Source: Xenophilus sp003671765
GTDB taxonomy: Bacteria > Pseudomonadota > Gammaproteobacteria > Burkholderiales > Burkholderiaceae_C
Reading direction: 5' to 3'
Length of the DNA stretch: 64,000 nucleotides
NCBI GenBank assembly: GCA_051414805.1
Contig: CP166702.1
Location: forward strand, 2,728,001-2,792,000
Every line of letters starts with the position of its first letter. The stretch's first letter is position 1. This document shows, piece after piece, positions 32,420 to 40,109 of this stretch. A model generated the notes under the pieces. That model saw nothing but the letters and a program-made list of their open reading frames with translations, searched no databases and was not told where the DNA came from. Both the position numbers and the translations under genes were made by a program.

Positions 32420-33304
32420 GTGGCCGATAATTTTTCGGTGAGCACACCTTCCACGTTCCCCGCACCGGCGTCGCGCTACGTCCGCGTCCTGTCCATCGCC
32501 GGTTCCGACAGCGGCGGCGGCGCCGGCATCCAGGCCGACCTCAAGACCTTCGCTGCGCTGGGCTGCTACGGCATGACGGCGATCACCGCGCTCACGGCGC
32601 AGAACACGCGCGGCGTAGGCGGCATCCATGCCGTGCCGCCAGCCTTCCTCAAGGCGCAGCTGCAGGCGGTGATCGAGGACATCGGCGTCGACGCCGTCAA
32701 GCTCGGCATGCTGCACGCGCCCGAGGTGGTTGAGGTCGTGGCCTGGGCCATCGACCACTACGGGCTGCAGCGCGTGGTGCTCGACCCGGTGATGGTCGCC
32801 ACCAGCGGCGACCGGCTGATCGCGCAGGAGACGGTGCAGGTCATGGTGCGCGAGCTGTTCCCGCGCGCGGCCGTCGTCACGCCCAACCTCGACGAGGCGG
32901 CGCTGCTGGTGGGCCATCGCATTGCGGGCGAGGGCGACATGCAGGCCGCCGCGGCCGAACTGCTCTCGCTGGGCGCGCGCGCCGTGCTGCTCAAGGGCGG
33001 CCACCTGCCGGGCGACGAGGTCGTGGACCTGCTGCTGCGCCACGACGCTGGCCCGGCACGCTGGACCGCCCGCCGCGTCGCCAGCCGCAACCTGCACGGC
33101 ACGGGCTGCACGCTGTCCTCGGCCATCGCCTGCGGTCTGGCGCGCGGCGACGACCTGCCGCACGCCGTGGGCGCCGCGCACGCCTATGTGCAGGGCGCCA
33201 TGCGCGCCGGTGCCGAGGTCGCCACAGGCCATGGACACGGGCCGCTCAACCATGGCTTCGCGCCGCGGCCAGCGCAGTTGGCGCCGCTGGACGCGCGCGC
33301 GTAA
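32420..33304 (+). CDS. thiD: Hydroxymethylpyrimidine (phosphate) kinase
   Basis: 294 residues if GTG 32420 is used; GTG 32438 is an alternative (288). SIAGSDSGGGAGIQADLKTF, TALTAQNTRGV, VKLGMLH, LDPVMVATSGDRL, VVTPNLDEAALL, VLLKGGHL and LHGTGCTLSSAIACGLARG are the ribokinase-fold ThiD blocks, including the G-T-G-C anion hole. It phosphorylates HMP to HMP-PP. GATAAT at 32426-32431 lies in the only AT-rich island between thiO and thiD and may be a promoter -10. The 3' end overlaps the convergent permease by 59 bases. Confidence 0.93.
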   Translation: MADNFSVSTPSTFPAPASRYVRVLSIAGSDSGGGAGIQADLKTFAALGCYGMTAITALTAQNTRGVGGIHAVPPAFLKAQLQAVIEDIGVDAVKLGMLHAPEVVEVVAWAIDHYGLQRVVLDPVMVATSGDRLIAQETVQVMVRELFPRAAVVTPNLDEAALLVGHRIAGEGDMQAAAAELLSLGARAVLLKGGHLPGDEVVDLLLRHDAGPARWTARRVASRNLHGTGCTLSSAIACGLARGDDLPHAVGAAHAYVQGAMRAGAEVATGHGHGPLNHGFAPRPAQLAPLDARA

Positions 33305-34580
33305 GGCGCGCCAGCACGAAGGTCACTGCCAGCGTCGGCAGTGCCGAGCCGGCCTGCGGGGCCCAGGCGGCCAGGCCGTGGTACAGCGCGATGCCGCCGA
33401 TCCACAGCGCCGCCGCCACCGGCTCCACGCGCCGAGCGGTCGTGGAGGCATCGCCGCCGCCCAACCGCCCGAGGATCACGCCGTACAGCGGCACGAACAC
33501 CGAACTCAGCATGAGCAAAAAGGGCTCCAGCGTGTGCATGGGCAGCACCAGCGCCAGCCCGGTGCACAGCAGCGCCAGGCCCAGGCCCCAGCGCCGCACG
33601 CTCCAGCGCGGGCGCAGGCTGTGGGCCGACACGGCGCCCGAATAGACGTCGCCGTACGCGTTGTCCAGCTCGTCGACGAGGATCAGGCCCAGCGCCACCA
33701 GGCCGCCCTGCGCCAGCAGCAGCGCGGTGACCAGGCCGGTGCCCGGGTCGGCCACGCTGACCACCATCACGCCCAGCGCGTAGCACCAGATGTTGGCCGC
33801 CGCATAGCCCAGCCAGGTGCCGCCGAAGGCACCGCCGAGGCCCCCGGCCGCGCGCCGGCCGTGGCGTGCATAGTCGGCCACCAGCGGCAGCCAGGACACG
33901 GGCATCGCGATCACCAGGTCCATGGCGCCGAACAGCCCCATGCTGCCGTCGCCCGGCCGCGCCCAGAACGCGGCCCAGCCCTGGGCATGCAGCCGGGTCG
34001 CGAACTGCCAGGTCAGCCACAGCAGCGACACGATCACCAGCGGCAGGCCGAATCGGCTCACGAAGCGGCGCACCAGCGTGACCATCGAGCCGCCCAGCAG
34101 CGCCAGCAGCACCGCGCCCCACAGCAGGGTCGGCAGCAGCGTGCCCAGCCAGCCCGTGGCGCTCCAGCCGGTCGCCTGTGCCGCGATGGCCTGCGTGCCT
34201 TCGCGCATCACCACCAGCTCGAAGGTGGTCCATCCGACGAGCTGCGCGATGTTGAGCAGCACCGGCAGGCGCGCGAAGGCGCTGCCATAGGTCGCATGCA
34301 TCAGGCCGGCGCTGGCCAGCCCGCTCTGGCAGCCCAGGCGCGCCGTCCAGGCCAGCAGCCCGGCGCCGATCGCCGAGCCCAGCAAGATCGCGAGCGCTGC
34401 ATCGCGCGTACCCACCGCGGGCACCAGGTAGGCGCCGATCTGCATGACCAGCAGGCCGACACCGAGGCTGAACCACAGCGAGGCGTGGTCGTGCCAGCCG
34501 AACACGCGCTGCGCATCGGGCAGCGGCGTCAGCGCTTCGTTGAGGGCCGGCGTGGCGGCGGGGTCGGTCGGGATTGCCAT
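33246..34580 (-). CDS. cytX: NCS1-type permease, CytX-like (hydroxymethylpyrimidine uptake)
   Basis: 444 residues with about 12 hydrophobic segments. FGWHDHASLWFSLGVGLLVM is the usual N-terminal block of the cytosine/purine (NCS1) permeases, followed by LGSAIGAGLLAW, VGWTTFELVVM, FVSRFGLPLVIV, MPVSWLPLVADYARH and DELDNAYGDVYSGAVS, which fits the CytX branch. CytX genes are linked to TPP riboswitches and are held to import hydroxymethylpyrimidine. A TPP riboswitch indeed precedes it (34675-34760), and the neighbour thiD would use the imported substrate. Substrate is inferred from regulation and context. Confidence 0.88.
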   Translation of the reverse strand: MAIPTDPAATPALNEALTPLPDAQRVFGWHDHASLWFSLGVGLLVMQIGAYLVPAVGTRDAALAILLGSAIGAGLLAWTARLGCQSGLASAGLMHATYGSAFARLPVLLNIAQLVGWTTFELVVMREGTQAIAAQATGWSATGWLGTLLPTLLWGAVLLALLGGSMVTLVRRFVSRFGLPLVIVSLLWLTWQFATRLHAQGWAAFWARPGDGSMGLFGAMDLVIAMPVSWLPLVADYARHGRRAAGGLGGAFGGTWLGYAAANIWCYALGVMVVSVADPGTGLVTALLLAQGGLVALGLILVDELDNAYGDVYSGAVSAHSLRPRWSVRRWGLGLALLCTGLALVLPMHTLEPFLLMLSSVFVPLYGVILGRLGGGDASTTARRVEPVAAALWIGGIALYHGLAAWAPQAGSALPTLAVTFVLARLTRARPAAPTALAAARSHG

Positions 34581-34674
34581 CGATTTGCTCCGTGCAAAGT
34601 CATGGCAGGTGGGCGGTTTCCGGAACGGACAGTCGATGGAGACGGGTCCCTGCCGGAGTTCGGCAGCCGGATCG

Positions 34675-34760
34675 GCTTCCCTGCGCGAGGATTACCTCAA
34701 TCAGGTTCAAAGGGACTCTCTCAGTCGGCGCCTGCAGCGGCAGGGCCAACACCCCCAGCG
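34675..34760 (-). ncRNA. TPP riboswitch (THI element) for the permease
   Basis: Minus-strand order: GGGGGTGTTGG, a P3 arm around CCTGCCGCTGCAGG, ACTGAGAGAGTCCC, ACCTGATTGAGGTAATCC, CGCAGGGAAGC. The 51 bases from GACTGAGAGAG to GGGAAGC are identical to the other TPP riboswitch at 29.2 kb. The start of cytX is about 95 bases downstream, leaving room for an expression platform. Confidence 0.95.
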
Positions 34761-34763
34761 AAC

Positions 34764-34782
34764 GCCCCGCGACATGCGGGGC
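34764..34782 (-). terminator. GC stem-loop upstream of the riboswitch
   Basis: GCCCCGC (34764-34770) and GCGGGGC (34776-34782) with loop GACAT. It lies between the stop of the ferredoxin reductase gene and the TPP riboswitch. There is no U-run on the minus strand, so it may be a weak or Rho-assisted terminator. Confidence 0.4.
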
Positions 34783-34836
34783 ATTGGACATTCTAGGCCG
34801 GCATGGCGGCAGGCCAGGGCGTCGCGAACGGCGGCT

Positions 34837-35865
34837 TCAGCCGTGCGGCACGCCCAGCAGTTCGTGCAGCCGCGTGCTGGTCGTCGTGTACTGCAGCGGC
34901 GGCACCTTGCCGTCGAAGACGATCTCGGCGGCGGCCCAGGCGGCCAGCGTGGCCTCGTGGAAGCCGCAGACGATCAGCTTGCGCTTGCCCGCGTAGGTGT
35001 TGATGTCGCCCACGGCGAAGAGGCCGCGCTCGCGCGTCTCGTAGCGCGTGGTGTCGACCGGCACCTGCTTGCGCTCGAGTTCCAGGCCCCAGTCGGCGAT
35101 CGGGCCCAGGCGTGGCGAGATGCCCTGGCAGACCACCAGCGCGTCGAGCCGCAGCACCACGGTCTGCCCGTCGGGCGTGGCGATGACGAGCTGTCGGCCG
35201 TCGAAGGCACCCGGCTGGCCGATCACGAGGTGGATGTCGCCGGCGTCGATGCGCGCGCGCAGCCGCGCCACCGCCGCCTCGTCGCCGCGGAAGGCGTCGC
35301 GACGGTGCAGCAGCATGACTTCGCGCGCCACGCCCACCAGCGCCAGCGCGGCCTCGACCGCGGCCTCCTCGCCGCCGTGCACGACCACCGACTGGCCGGC
35401 GAAGCGGCCGAAATCGGAGGGGTGGTAGAAGAGCTGACGGCCCTCGTAGGCCTCGGCGCCGTCGACGCCCAGCTTCTTGGGCACGAAGGCGCCCACGCCG
35501 GCCGCGAGGAAGACGGTCCTGGCCAAGAAGGTCTTGCCGCCGGTGGTGCCGGCGCGCCAGCGGCCATCGGGTTCGCGCACCAGGGTCGACACCTGCTCGC
35601 CCAGGTGCATCGGCACCTTGAAGGGCGCGAGTTGCGCGAGCAGCGCCTGCGCCAGCCCGCGGCCGGTGGTCGCGGGCGTGCCGGGAATGTCGTAGATGGG
35701 TTTGTCACCGTACAGCTCGACGCATTGGCCGCCCGCATGGGGCAGGGCGTCGACGATGTGGCAGGGGATTTCGAGCAGGCCCAGCTGGAAGGCCTGGAAC
35801 AGCCCCACCGGACCGGCGCCGATGATCAGCGCGCTCGTCTCGATCGGGGCTGCGGTGTCACTCAC
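34837..35865 (-). CDS. Ferredoxin-NADP reductase, thioredoxin-reductase-like type
   Basis: 342 residues. ALIIGAGPVGLFQAFQLGLL is the FAD Rossmann motif, GGQCVELYGDKPIYDIPGTP follows, then VVVHGGEEAAVEAALAL (NADP Rossmann region) and GLFAVGDINTYAGKRKLIVCGFHEA. This is the pattern of TrxR-like ferredoxin-NADP reductases; no redox C-x-x-C of thioredoxin reductase is present. It passes electrons between NADPH and ferredoxin. The fdxA gene starts 9 bases upstream, so the two form a unit. In this cluster it may feed the sulfite reductase. Confidence 0.9.
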   Translation of the reverse strand: MSDTAAPIETSALIIGAGPVGLFQAFQLGLLEIPCHIVDALPHAGGQCVELYGDKPIYDIPGTPATTGRGLAQALLAQLAPFKVPMHLGEQVSTLVREPDGRWRAGTTGGKTFLARTVFLAAGVGAFVPKKLGVDGAEAYEGRQLFYHPSDFGRFAGQSVVVHGGEEAAVEAALALVGVAREVMLLHRRDAFRGDEAAVARLRARIDAGDIHLVIGQPGAFDGRQLVIATPDGQTVVLRLDALVVCQGISPRLGPIADWGLELERKQVPVDTTRYETRERGLFAVGDINTYAGKRKLIVCGFHEATLAAWAAAEIVFDGKVPPLQYTTTSTRLHELLGVPHG

Positions 35866-35874
35866 CGGGCCGGC

Positions 35875-36204
35875 TTACTTGATGAGCTCGGCGATCTTGC
35901 CCGTCTTGTCCTTCCACTCCTCGGCGTCGGGCAGCGCGGGCTTGCGCTTGGTGATGCTCTTCCAGCCGTCGGCGACGGCCAGTTCGGCATTGAGCTTGAT
36001 GAAGGCCAGCTGGTCGGCCGGCAGGTCTTCCTCGGCGTAGATCGCGTTGACCGGGCACTCGGGGATGCAGACGGCGCAGTCGATGCACTCGTCCGGATCG
36101 ATCACCAGCATGTTCGGCCCCTCGCGGAAGCAATCCACCGGGCACACGTCGACGCAATCGGTGTATTTGCAGCGGATGCAGTTCTCGGAGACGACGTGGG
36201 TCAT
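35875..36204 (-). CDS. fdxA: 7Fe ferredoxin
   Basis: 109 residues. Two cluster motifs: CIRCKYTDCVDVCPVDCF near the N-terminus (a [3Fe-4S]/[4Fe-4S] arrangement) and CIDCAVCIPECPVNA at about 40-54. The C-terminal extension of about 45 residues (NAELAVADGWKSITKRKPAL) is typical of FdxA proteins. A small electron carrier in the cytoplasm; the adjacent reductase and the cys genes suggest it donates to sulfite reductase, though it may serve others. Confidence 0.95.
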   Translation of the reverse strand: MTHVVSENCIRCKYTDCVDVCPVDCFREGPNMLVIDPDECIDCAVCIPECPVNAIYAEEDLPADQLAFIKLNAELAVADGWKSITKRKPALPDAEEWKDKTGKIAELIK

Positions 36205-36246
36205 GGCGCTATGGCTGGTGAGGCGGGTCGGGGAAAACCCGGCATT

Positions 36247-37647
36247 TTAAGGGCTCGGCGCAGGCTGTGCCGGCGCGCGGACAAGCACCGCCGCCGAGGT
36301 GCGGTGCGAGGCCGTGTCGACCAGCACCATCGAGCCCAGCGCGCGCGACTGCGTGAAGGGCAGCACGGCCAGCGGCTGCTGCAGGGCGAGCACCACTTCG
36401 CCGATGGCGTTGGGCTCCAGCTGCGTGGCGTCCTCGGCCTCCAGCGTGTTGACGTTCAGCCGGTGCGCGATGCGCGCCACCTTGGCCTTGACCCAGCGGT
36501 GGCCCTGCAGCGCCCAGTACACGCGGCCCGGCACCAGCGGCTCATCGTCGAGCCAGGCCACGGTGGCCGTGATCTCGCGCACGGGCTGGAAGGCATCGGG
36601 CGCGAGCAGCCAGTCGCCGCGCGACACGTCGACCTCGCGGTCGAGCACGATGCCGGCGCTGTGGCCGGCGTGCACGCCGCGCTCCTGCCGCGTGTGCGTG
36701 AGCACGCGCGCCACCGTCGCATGCTGCCCGCTGGGCAGGATGGCGATGCGCTGGCCCGGCACGACCTGGCCGCTGGCGACCCGGCCCCAGAAGATGCGGC
36801 GGCCCTGGCTGGTGTCCGACGAACCCGAGAACTTCTCGACCCACTGCACCGGGAAGGCGAAAGGCACGGCCTCGTCCTGCGCGGTGACCGGCAGGCCCTC
36901 GAGCAGCTCGAGCAGGCTCGGGCCTTCGTAGCCGGCCCAGCCGGTGCTGCCTTCGCGGTGGCGCGAGGTCACGTTCCAGCCCTTGAGGGCCGACACGGGC
37001 ACGATGGCCGTGAGCTCCACGCCCGCCTGCTCGGCGAAGGCGTTGAGTGCGCCGCTGATGCGTTCGAAAGCCAGCTCGGCATCGTCGATGGCATCGAGCT
37101 TGTTCACCGCCACCACGATCGATTGCACGCGCAGCAGGTGTGCCAGCAGCGTGTGGCGGCGCGTCTGCGGCAGCAGGTCGCGCACGACGACTTCACCGTC
37201 GCCCACCTCGGCCGCCCACTTGAGCTTGGTCGCGTCGACCAGCACCACGGCCGCATCGGCGCTCGAGGCGGCCGTGACCATGTTGCGCGTGTACTGCTCG
37301 TGGCCCGGCGCGTCGCCGATGATGAACTTGCGCTTGGCGGTCGAGAAGTAGCGATACGCGACATCGATCGTGATGCCCTGTTCGCGCTCGGCCGAGAGGC
37401 CGTCGGTCAGCAGGGCCAGGTCGGTTTCGCCGTTGCGCTGCACGCCCGCGAGCTGGTCCTGCAGCACCGTCTTGCTGTCGACCAGCAGCCGGCCGATGAG
37501 CGTGCTCTTGCCGTCGTCCACGCTGCCGCAGGTGATGAAGCGCAGCGCGGTGCCGGTGTCGCCCTGGGCGGTGGGTTCGGACCCAAAAGTGCCTGCAGCG
37601 CCCGCAGCGCCTGCGGGAGCAGCTATCGATTTCGTAGCAGTGGTCAT
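36247..37647 (-). CDS. cysN: Sulfate adenylyltransferase GTPase subunit
   Basis: 466 residues. GTPase motifs: GSVDDGKST (P-loop), DAPGHEQY (switch II), NKLDAID (specificity), with EREQGITIDVAY switch I. EF-Tu-like beta domains follow. With CysD it makes adenosine 5'-phosphosulfate from sulfate and ATP, using GTP hydrolysis. No APS-kinase (CysC) domain is fused at the C-terminus. The start overlaps the cysD stop (ATGA). The first 30 residues are Ala/Gly-rich and look like a linker. Confidence 0.95.
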   Translation of the reverse strand: MTTATKSIAAPAGAAGAAGTFGSEPTAQGDTGTALRFITCGSVDDGKSTLIGRLLVDSKTVLQDQLAGVQRNGETDLALLTDGLSAEREQGITIDVAYRYFSTAKRKFIIGDAPGHEQYTRNMVTAASSADAAVVLVDATKLKWAAEVGDGEVVVRDLLPQTRRHTLLAHLLRVQSIVVAVNKLDAIDDAELAFERISGALNAFAEQAGVELTAIVPVSALKGWNVTSRHREGSTGWAGYEGPSLLELLEGLPVTAQDEAVPFAFPVQWVEKFSGSSDTSQGRRIFWGRVASGQVVPGQRIAILPSGQHATVARVLTHTRQERGVHAGHSAGIVLDREVDVSRGDWLLAPDAFQPVREITATVAWLDDEPLVPGRVYWALQGHRWVKAKVARIAHRLNVNTLEAEDATQLEPNAIGEVVLALQQPLAVLPFTQSRALGSMVLVDTASHRTSAAVLVRAPAQPAPSP

Positions 37648-38606
37648 CAGAAATACCCGTCCTTCTTGCGCTTTTCCATGGAAGCCTCGGATGTCTTGTC
37701 GTCCATGCGCGTCGCGCCGCGCTCGCTCACCTCGGCGGCCAGCGTCTCGATCACCACGTCGCCGGCATCGGCGGCCAGGCTCTCGACCGGCGCCGTGCAG
37801 GTGATGTCGCCCACCGTGCGGAAGCGCACGTTGCGCACCTCCACGGTTTCGCCGTCACGCGGCGGCGTGAGTTCGGTCACCGGCATCAGCAGGCCCTTGC
37901 GCTCCACCACCTCGCGCTGGTGGGTGTAGTAGATCGACGGCAGCTCGATGGCTTCGCGCTCGATGTACTGCCACACGTCCAGCTCGGTCCAGTTGCTGAT
38001 CGGGAACACGCGGAAGTGCTCGCCCGGGGCGAGGCGGGTGTTGAACAGCGTCCACAGTTCGGGGCGCTGGTCCTTGGGCTGCCACTGGCCGAAGGCGTCG
38101 CGGTGCGAAAAGATGCGCTCCTTGGCGCGGGCCTTCTCCTCGTCGCGGCGCGCGCCGCCGATCAGCGCGTCGAAGCGGAACTCCTCGATGGCTTCGAGCA
38201 GCGTGACCGACTGGTGCACGTTGCGCGATTCGCCGGGATGCGCCAGGCGCACCGTGCCGCGCGCCATCGAGTCTTCCACGCTGCGCACGATCAGCTCGGC
38301 GCCCAGCTCCTTCGCGCGCTGGTCGCGAAAGGCCGTCACTTCGGGGAAGTTGTGGCCGGTGTCGATCATCAGCAGCGGATAGGGCAGGCGGCCGGCGCCG
38401 AATGCCTTCTCGGCGCACTTCAGCAGCACCAGCGAGTCCTTGCCGCCCGAGAAGAGCAGCGTCGGGCGCTCGAAAGCGGCGGCGACTTCGCGCAGGATGA
38501 AGATCGCTTCTTCCTCGAGCGCGTCGAGGTGCGTGTTGGACAGGCGGGCAGGCGAATGCATCGTCGTGGCGGCTTGCAGCAGGTCGGGTTCGGTGCGGGC
38601 GTTCAT
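37647..38606 (-). CDS. cysD: Sulfate adenylyltransferase small subunit
   Basis: 319 residues from ATG 38606. LLFSGGKDSLVLLKCAEKAF is the PP-loop ATP-binding motif; LLMIDTGHNFPEV, FDALIGGARRDEEKARAKER, FSHRDAFGQWDP-like QWQPKDQRPELW and FPISNWTELDVWQYI are CysD blocks. It catalyses the adenylyl transfer in the CysDN complex. A frame extension to 38669 exists, but it runs into the palindromic repeat and is not likely coding. Confidence 0.95.
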   Translation of the reverse strand: MNARTEPDLLQAATTMHSPARLSNTHLDALEEEAIFILREVAAAFERPTLLFSGGKDSLVLLKCAEKAFGAGRLPYPLLMIDTGHNFPEVTAFRDQRAKELGAELIVRSVEDSMARGTVRLAHPGESRNVHQSVTLLEAIEEFRFDALIGGARRDEEKARAKERIFSHRDAFGQWQPKDQRPELWTLFNTRLAPGEHFRVFPISNWTELDVWQYIEREAIELPSIYYTHQREVVERKGLLMPVTELTPPRDGETVEVRNVRFRTVGDITCTAPVESLAADAGDVVIETLAAEVSERGATRMDDKTSEASMEKRKKDGYF

Positions 38607-38633
38607 GGGGTCGAATTCGGGAGCGGACATCCG

Positions 38634-38723
38634 TACGCGAAGGGCGCGAAGGTTTCGCGAAGGACGCAAAAATTCTTGGATGTTCTTTCGCGTGTTTTGC
38701 GAAACCTTCGCGCCCTTCGCGTA
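38634..38723. repeat. Palindromic intergenic element between cysH and cysD
   Basis: The 25-base arms at 38634-38658 and 38699-38723 are perfect inverted repeats; the left one begins TACGCGAAGGGCGCGAAGG. The 40-base centre is partly complementary too. The GCGAAGG repeat unit is like short extragenic palindromes that I recall from Comamonadaceae genomes. It may form a strong hairpin in the mRNA between cysH and cysDN. Confidence 0.75.
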
Positions 38724-38736
38724 TGGAGGTCCGATT

Positions 38737-39357
38737 TCAGTGGCTCAGATGCAGACCGCACTCGCGGTTGTCTTCGCCCTTGGTCGGGTCCACGTAGTCG
38801 AAGTTGTTGGGCAGGCCGTGCTTCTCGCAGTATTCGTACAGGTCCTTGGAGGACCAGTGCAGCAGCGGCGCGACCTTGATCAGGCCGTCGGGGTTGAGGC
38901 TCACCGGGTCCATCTGGGCGCGCACGGCGGTGTCGGTGGCGCGCAGGGCGGTGAACCAGACCTTCGGCGCCGTCTCGCGCAGGGCGCGGGCGAAGGGCTC
39001 GAGCTTCACCTCTTCGGTGAAGGCCGCGTGGCGCGGGTCGTCCAGCGCGGGCGTCGGGCCGTCCACGGCCTCGCGGTGCGCGCGCGAGCGCCGCGGCAGG
39101 TAGATCTTCAGGTTGAGCTTCAGCTGCTTCGTCACCTCGTCCGCGAAGCGGTAGGTGGCCTCGGTGTTGTAGCCGTTGTCCATCCAGACCACCGGCACGT
39201 CGGGCTGCACGCGCGTGACGAGGTGCAGGATCACCGCCTCGAAGGGCCGGAAGTTGGTGGTGACGATGGCCGGCTGGCCCAGGCCGATGGCCCAGTCGAC
39301 CAGGCCCTCGGCGTTGCGGCCGAGGCGGTCGTTGATGTCTGCGAGGTCGATGCTCAT
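38737..39357 (-). CDS. cysH: Phosphoadenylyl/adenylyl-sulfate reductase, cluster-less
   Basis: 206 residues, a little short for the family (about 230-245). IVTTNFRPFEAVILHLVTR replaces the usual S-x-G-x-E-D P-loop-like stretch; VWMDNGYNTEATYRF, KLEPFARAL, WFTALRATDT and the terminal ECGLH, with its catalytic cysteine, are clearly CysH. The only other cysteine is in EYCEKHG, so the two Cys pairs that hold the [4Fe-4S] of APS reductases are absent. Members without them normally use PAPS. It would reduce the activated sulfate to sulfite with thioredoxin. Upstream lies the repeated cys promoter element. Confidence 0.88.
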   Translation of the reverse strand: MSIDLADINDRLGRNAEGLVDWAIGLGQPAIVTTNFRPFEAVILHLVTRVQPDVPVVWMDNGYNTEATYRFADEVTKQLKLNLKIYLPRRSRAHREAVDGPTPALDDPRHAAFTEEVKLEPFARALRETAPKVWFTALRATDTAVRAQMDPVSLNPDGLIKVAPLLHWSSKDLYEYCEKHGLPNNFDYVDPTKGEDNRECGLHLSH

Positions 39358-39432
39358 GGGGCGGGTGTTCCGTGGGAGCGGGTCGCCGTGCGCAAGGCGC
39401 CAGCACCCGAGGCCTGCACTTTAGGGAGCACC

Positions 39433-39501
39433 CTTATGAAAGCAAACGATCTTTTAGTTCACGCGTTATGCGGATAAGCAAATGCGCCAGTGTTCATGCG
39501 G
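39433..39501 (-). promoter_or_regulatory. Repeated cys promoter/operator element, cysH copy
   Basis: CTTATGAAAGCAAACGAT starts the element (plus strand), and TTATGCGGATAAGCA ends its core at 39480. The same 48-base core, 43 of 48 identical, lies upstream of the sulfite reductase gene at 41975. The distance to the start codon is about 76 bases here and 88 there. A CysB-controlled promoter is the likely meaning, from position and from the TTATnnnnATAA-like half sites. Confidence 0.6.
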
Positions 39502-39716
39502 GTTCCGGCGGGGTCGGGGCATGAATCCGGATAAAGCGGGGGAGGCAGGGAAGCGCGGATGGCGGATGACGCCCGAGAACACCAGTCCGAACGGCTGGTT
39601 GTCGATTCGCGACCTCGTGTCAGCCGCCGATCGTCATGCCCGTGACGAATTCGGCCGCCAGGCCCGACTGGCGGGCACTGGCGGCCGATGGCACTTTTCG
39701 CTTGTGTCGAGGCCGA
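39502..39716. other. Intergenic, nothing convincing seen
   Basis: Between the cysH promoter element and the DUF934 stop. A plus-strand frame of 113 codons crosses it from 39482 and continues antisense to the DUF934 gene; it has no good ribosome-binding site and an Arg-rich shadow composition. Short inverted repeats such as CTGGCGG/CCGCCAG are present near 39655-39690 and may be the terminator of the DUF934 gene. Confidence 0.4.
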
Positions 39717-40109
39717 TCAGTCGCGTGCGAACAGCGGCTCGGGCTCCTGCGCATCGCCCTGGTAGAAGGCGGCGAAGCGGTCGAACTGGCGTTGCGCGGC
39801 CGAGGCGTCGACGCCTTCCTTGAGCACCGCGCTCGAAAAGCCGGTGCGCTGCATCTGCACCAGCTGGTCGATCAGCACGTCCCCCGTGGCGCGGATGTCG
39901 CCGGTGAAGCCCAGGCGCCGGCGCAGCAGGAAGGCCTGGCTGTAGGCGCGGCCGTCGGTGAACTTGGGGAACACGAGGTCGATGCGTTCGACGTCCTGCA
40001 GGCAGTTCTCGATGGCGAGCGGATCGGCGTCGTTGGCGAGTTGCAGCACCTTCGGGTCGCCATCGTCGACGTGCTCCTCGGCGGCCAGGATCTTCAATGT
40101 CCGGTTCAT
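39717..40109 (-). CDS. DUF934 protein, sulfite-reduction partner
   Basis: 130 residues, ATGA-coupled to the sulfite reductase. LEL-like VLQLANDADPLAIENCLQDV, RIDLVFPKFTDGRAYSQAFL, LLRRRLGFTGDIRATGDVLI, DQLVQMQRTGFSSAVLKEGV are the DUF934 signatures. The family almost always follows this sulfite reductase type in proteobacteria and is annotated as an oxidoreductase probably involved in sulfite reduction; its biochemistry is not settled to my knowledge. No cofactor motif is visible. Confidence 0.9.
   Translation of the reverse strand: MNRTLKILAAEEHVDDGDPKVLQLANDADPLAIENCLQDVERIDLVFPKFTDGRAYSQAFLLRRRLGFTGDIRATGDVLIDQLVQMQRTGFSSAVLKEGVDASAAQRQFDRFAAFYQGDAQEPEPLFARD

Noticed and set aside
34444..37929. 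A 1161-codon plus-strand frame over cytX, the reductase, fdxA and cysN
   Set aside because: It crosses a TPP riboswitch and four well-supported minus-strand genes; its composition is that of an antisense shadow.
39482..39823. 113-codon plus-strand frame upstream of cysH
   Set aside because: It starts inside the promoter element, has no ribosome-binding site and continues antisense to the DUF934 gene with an Arg-rich shadow composition.
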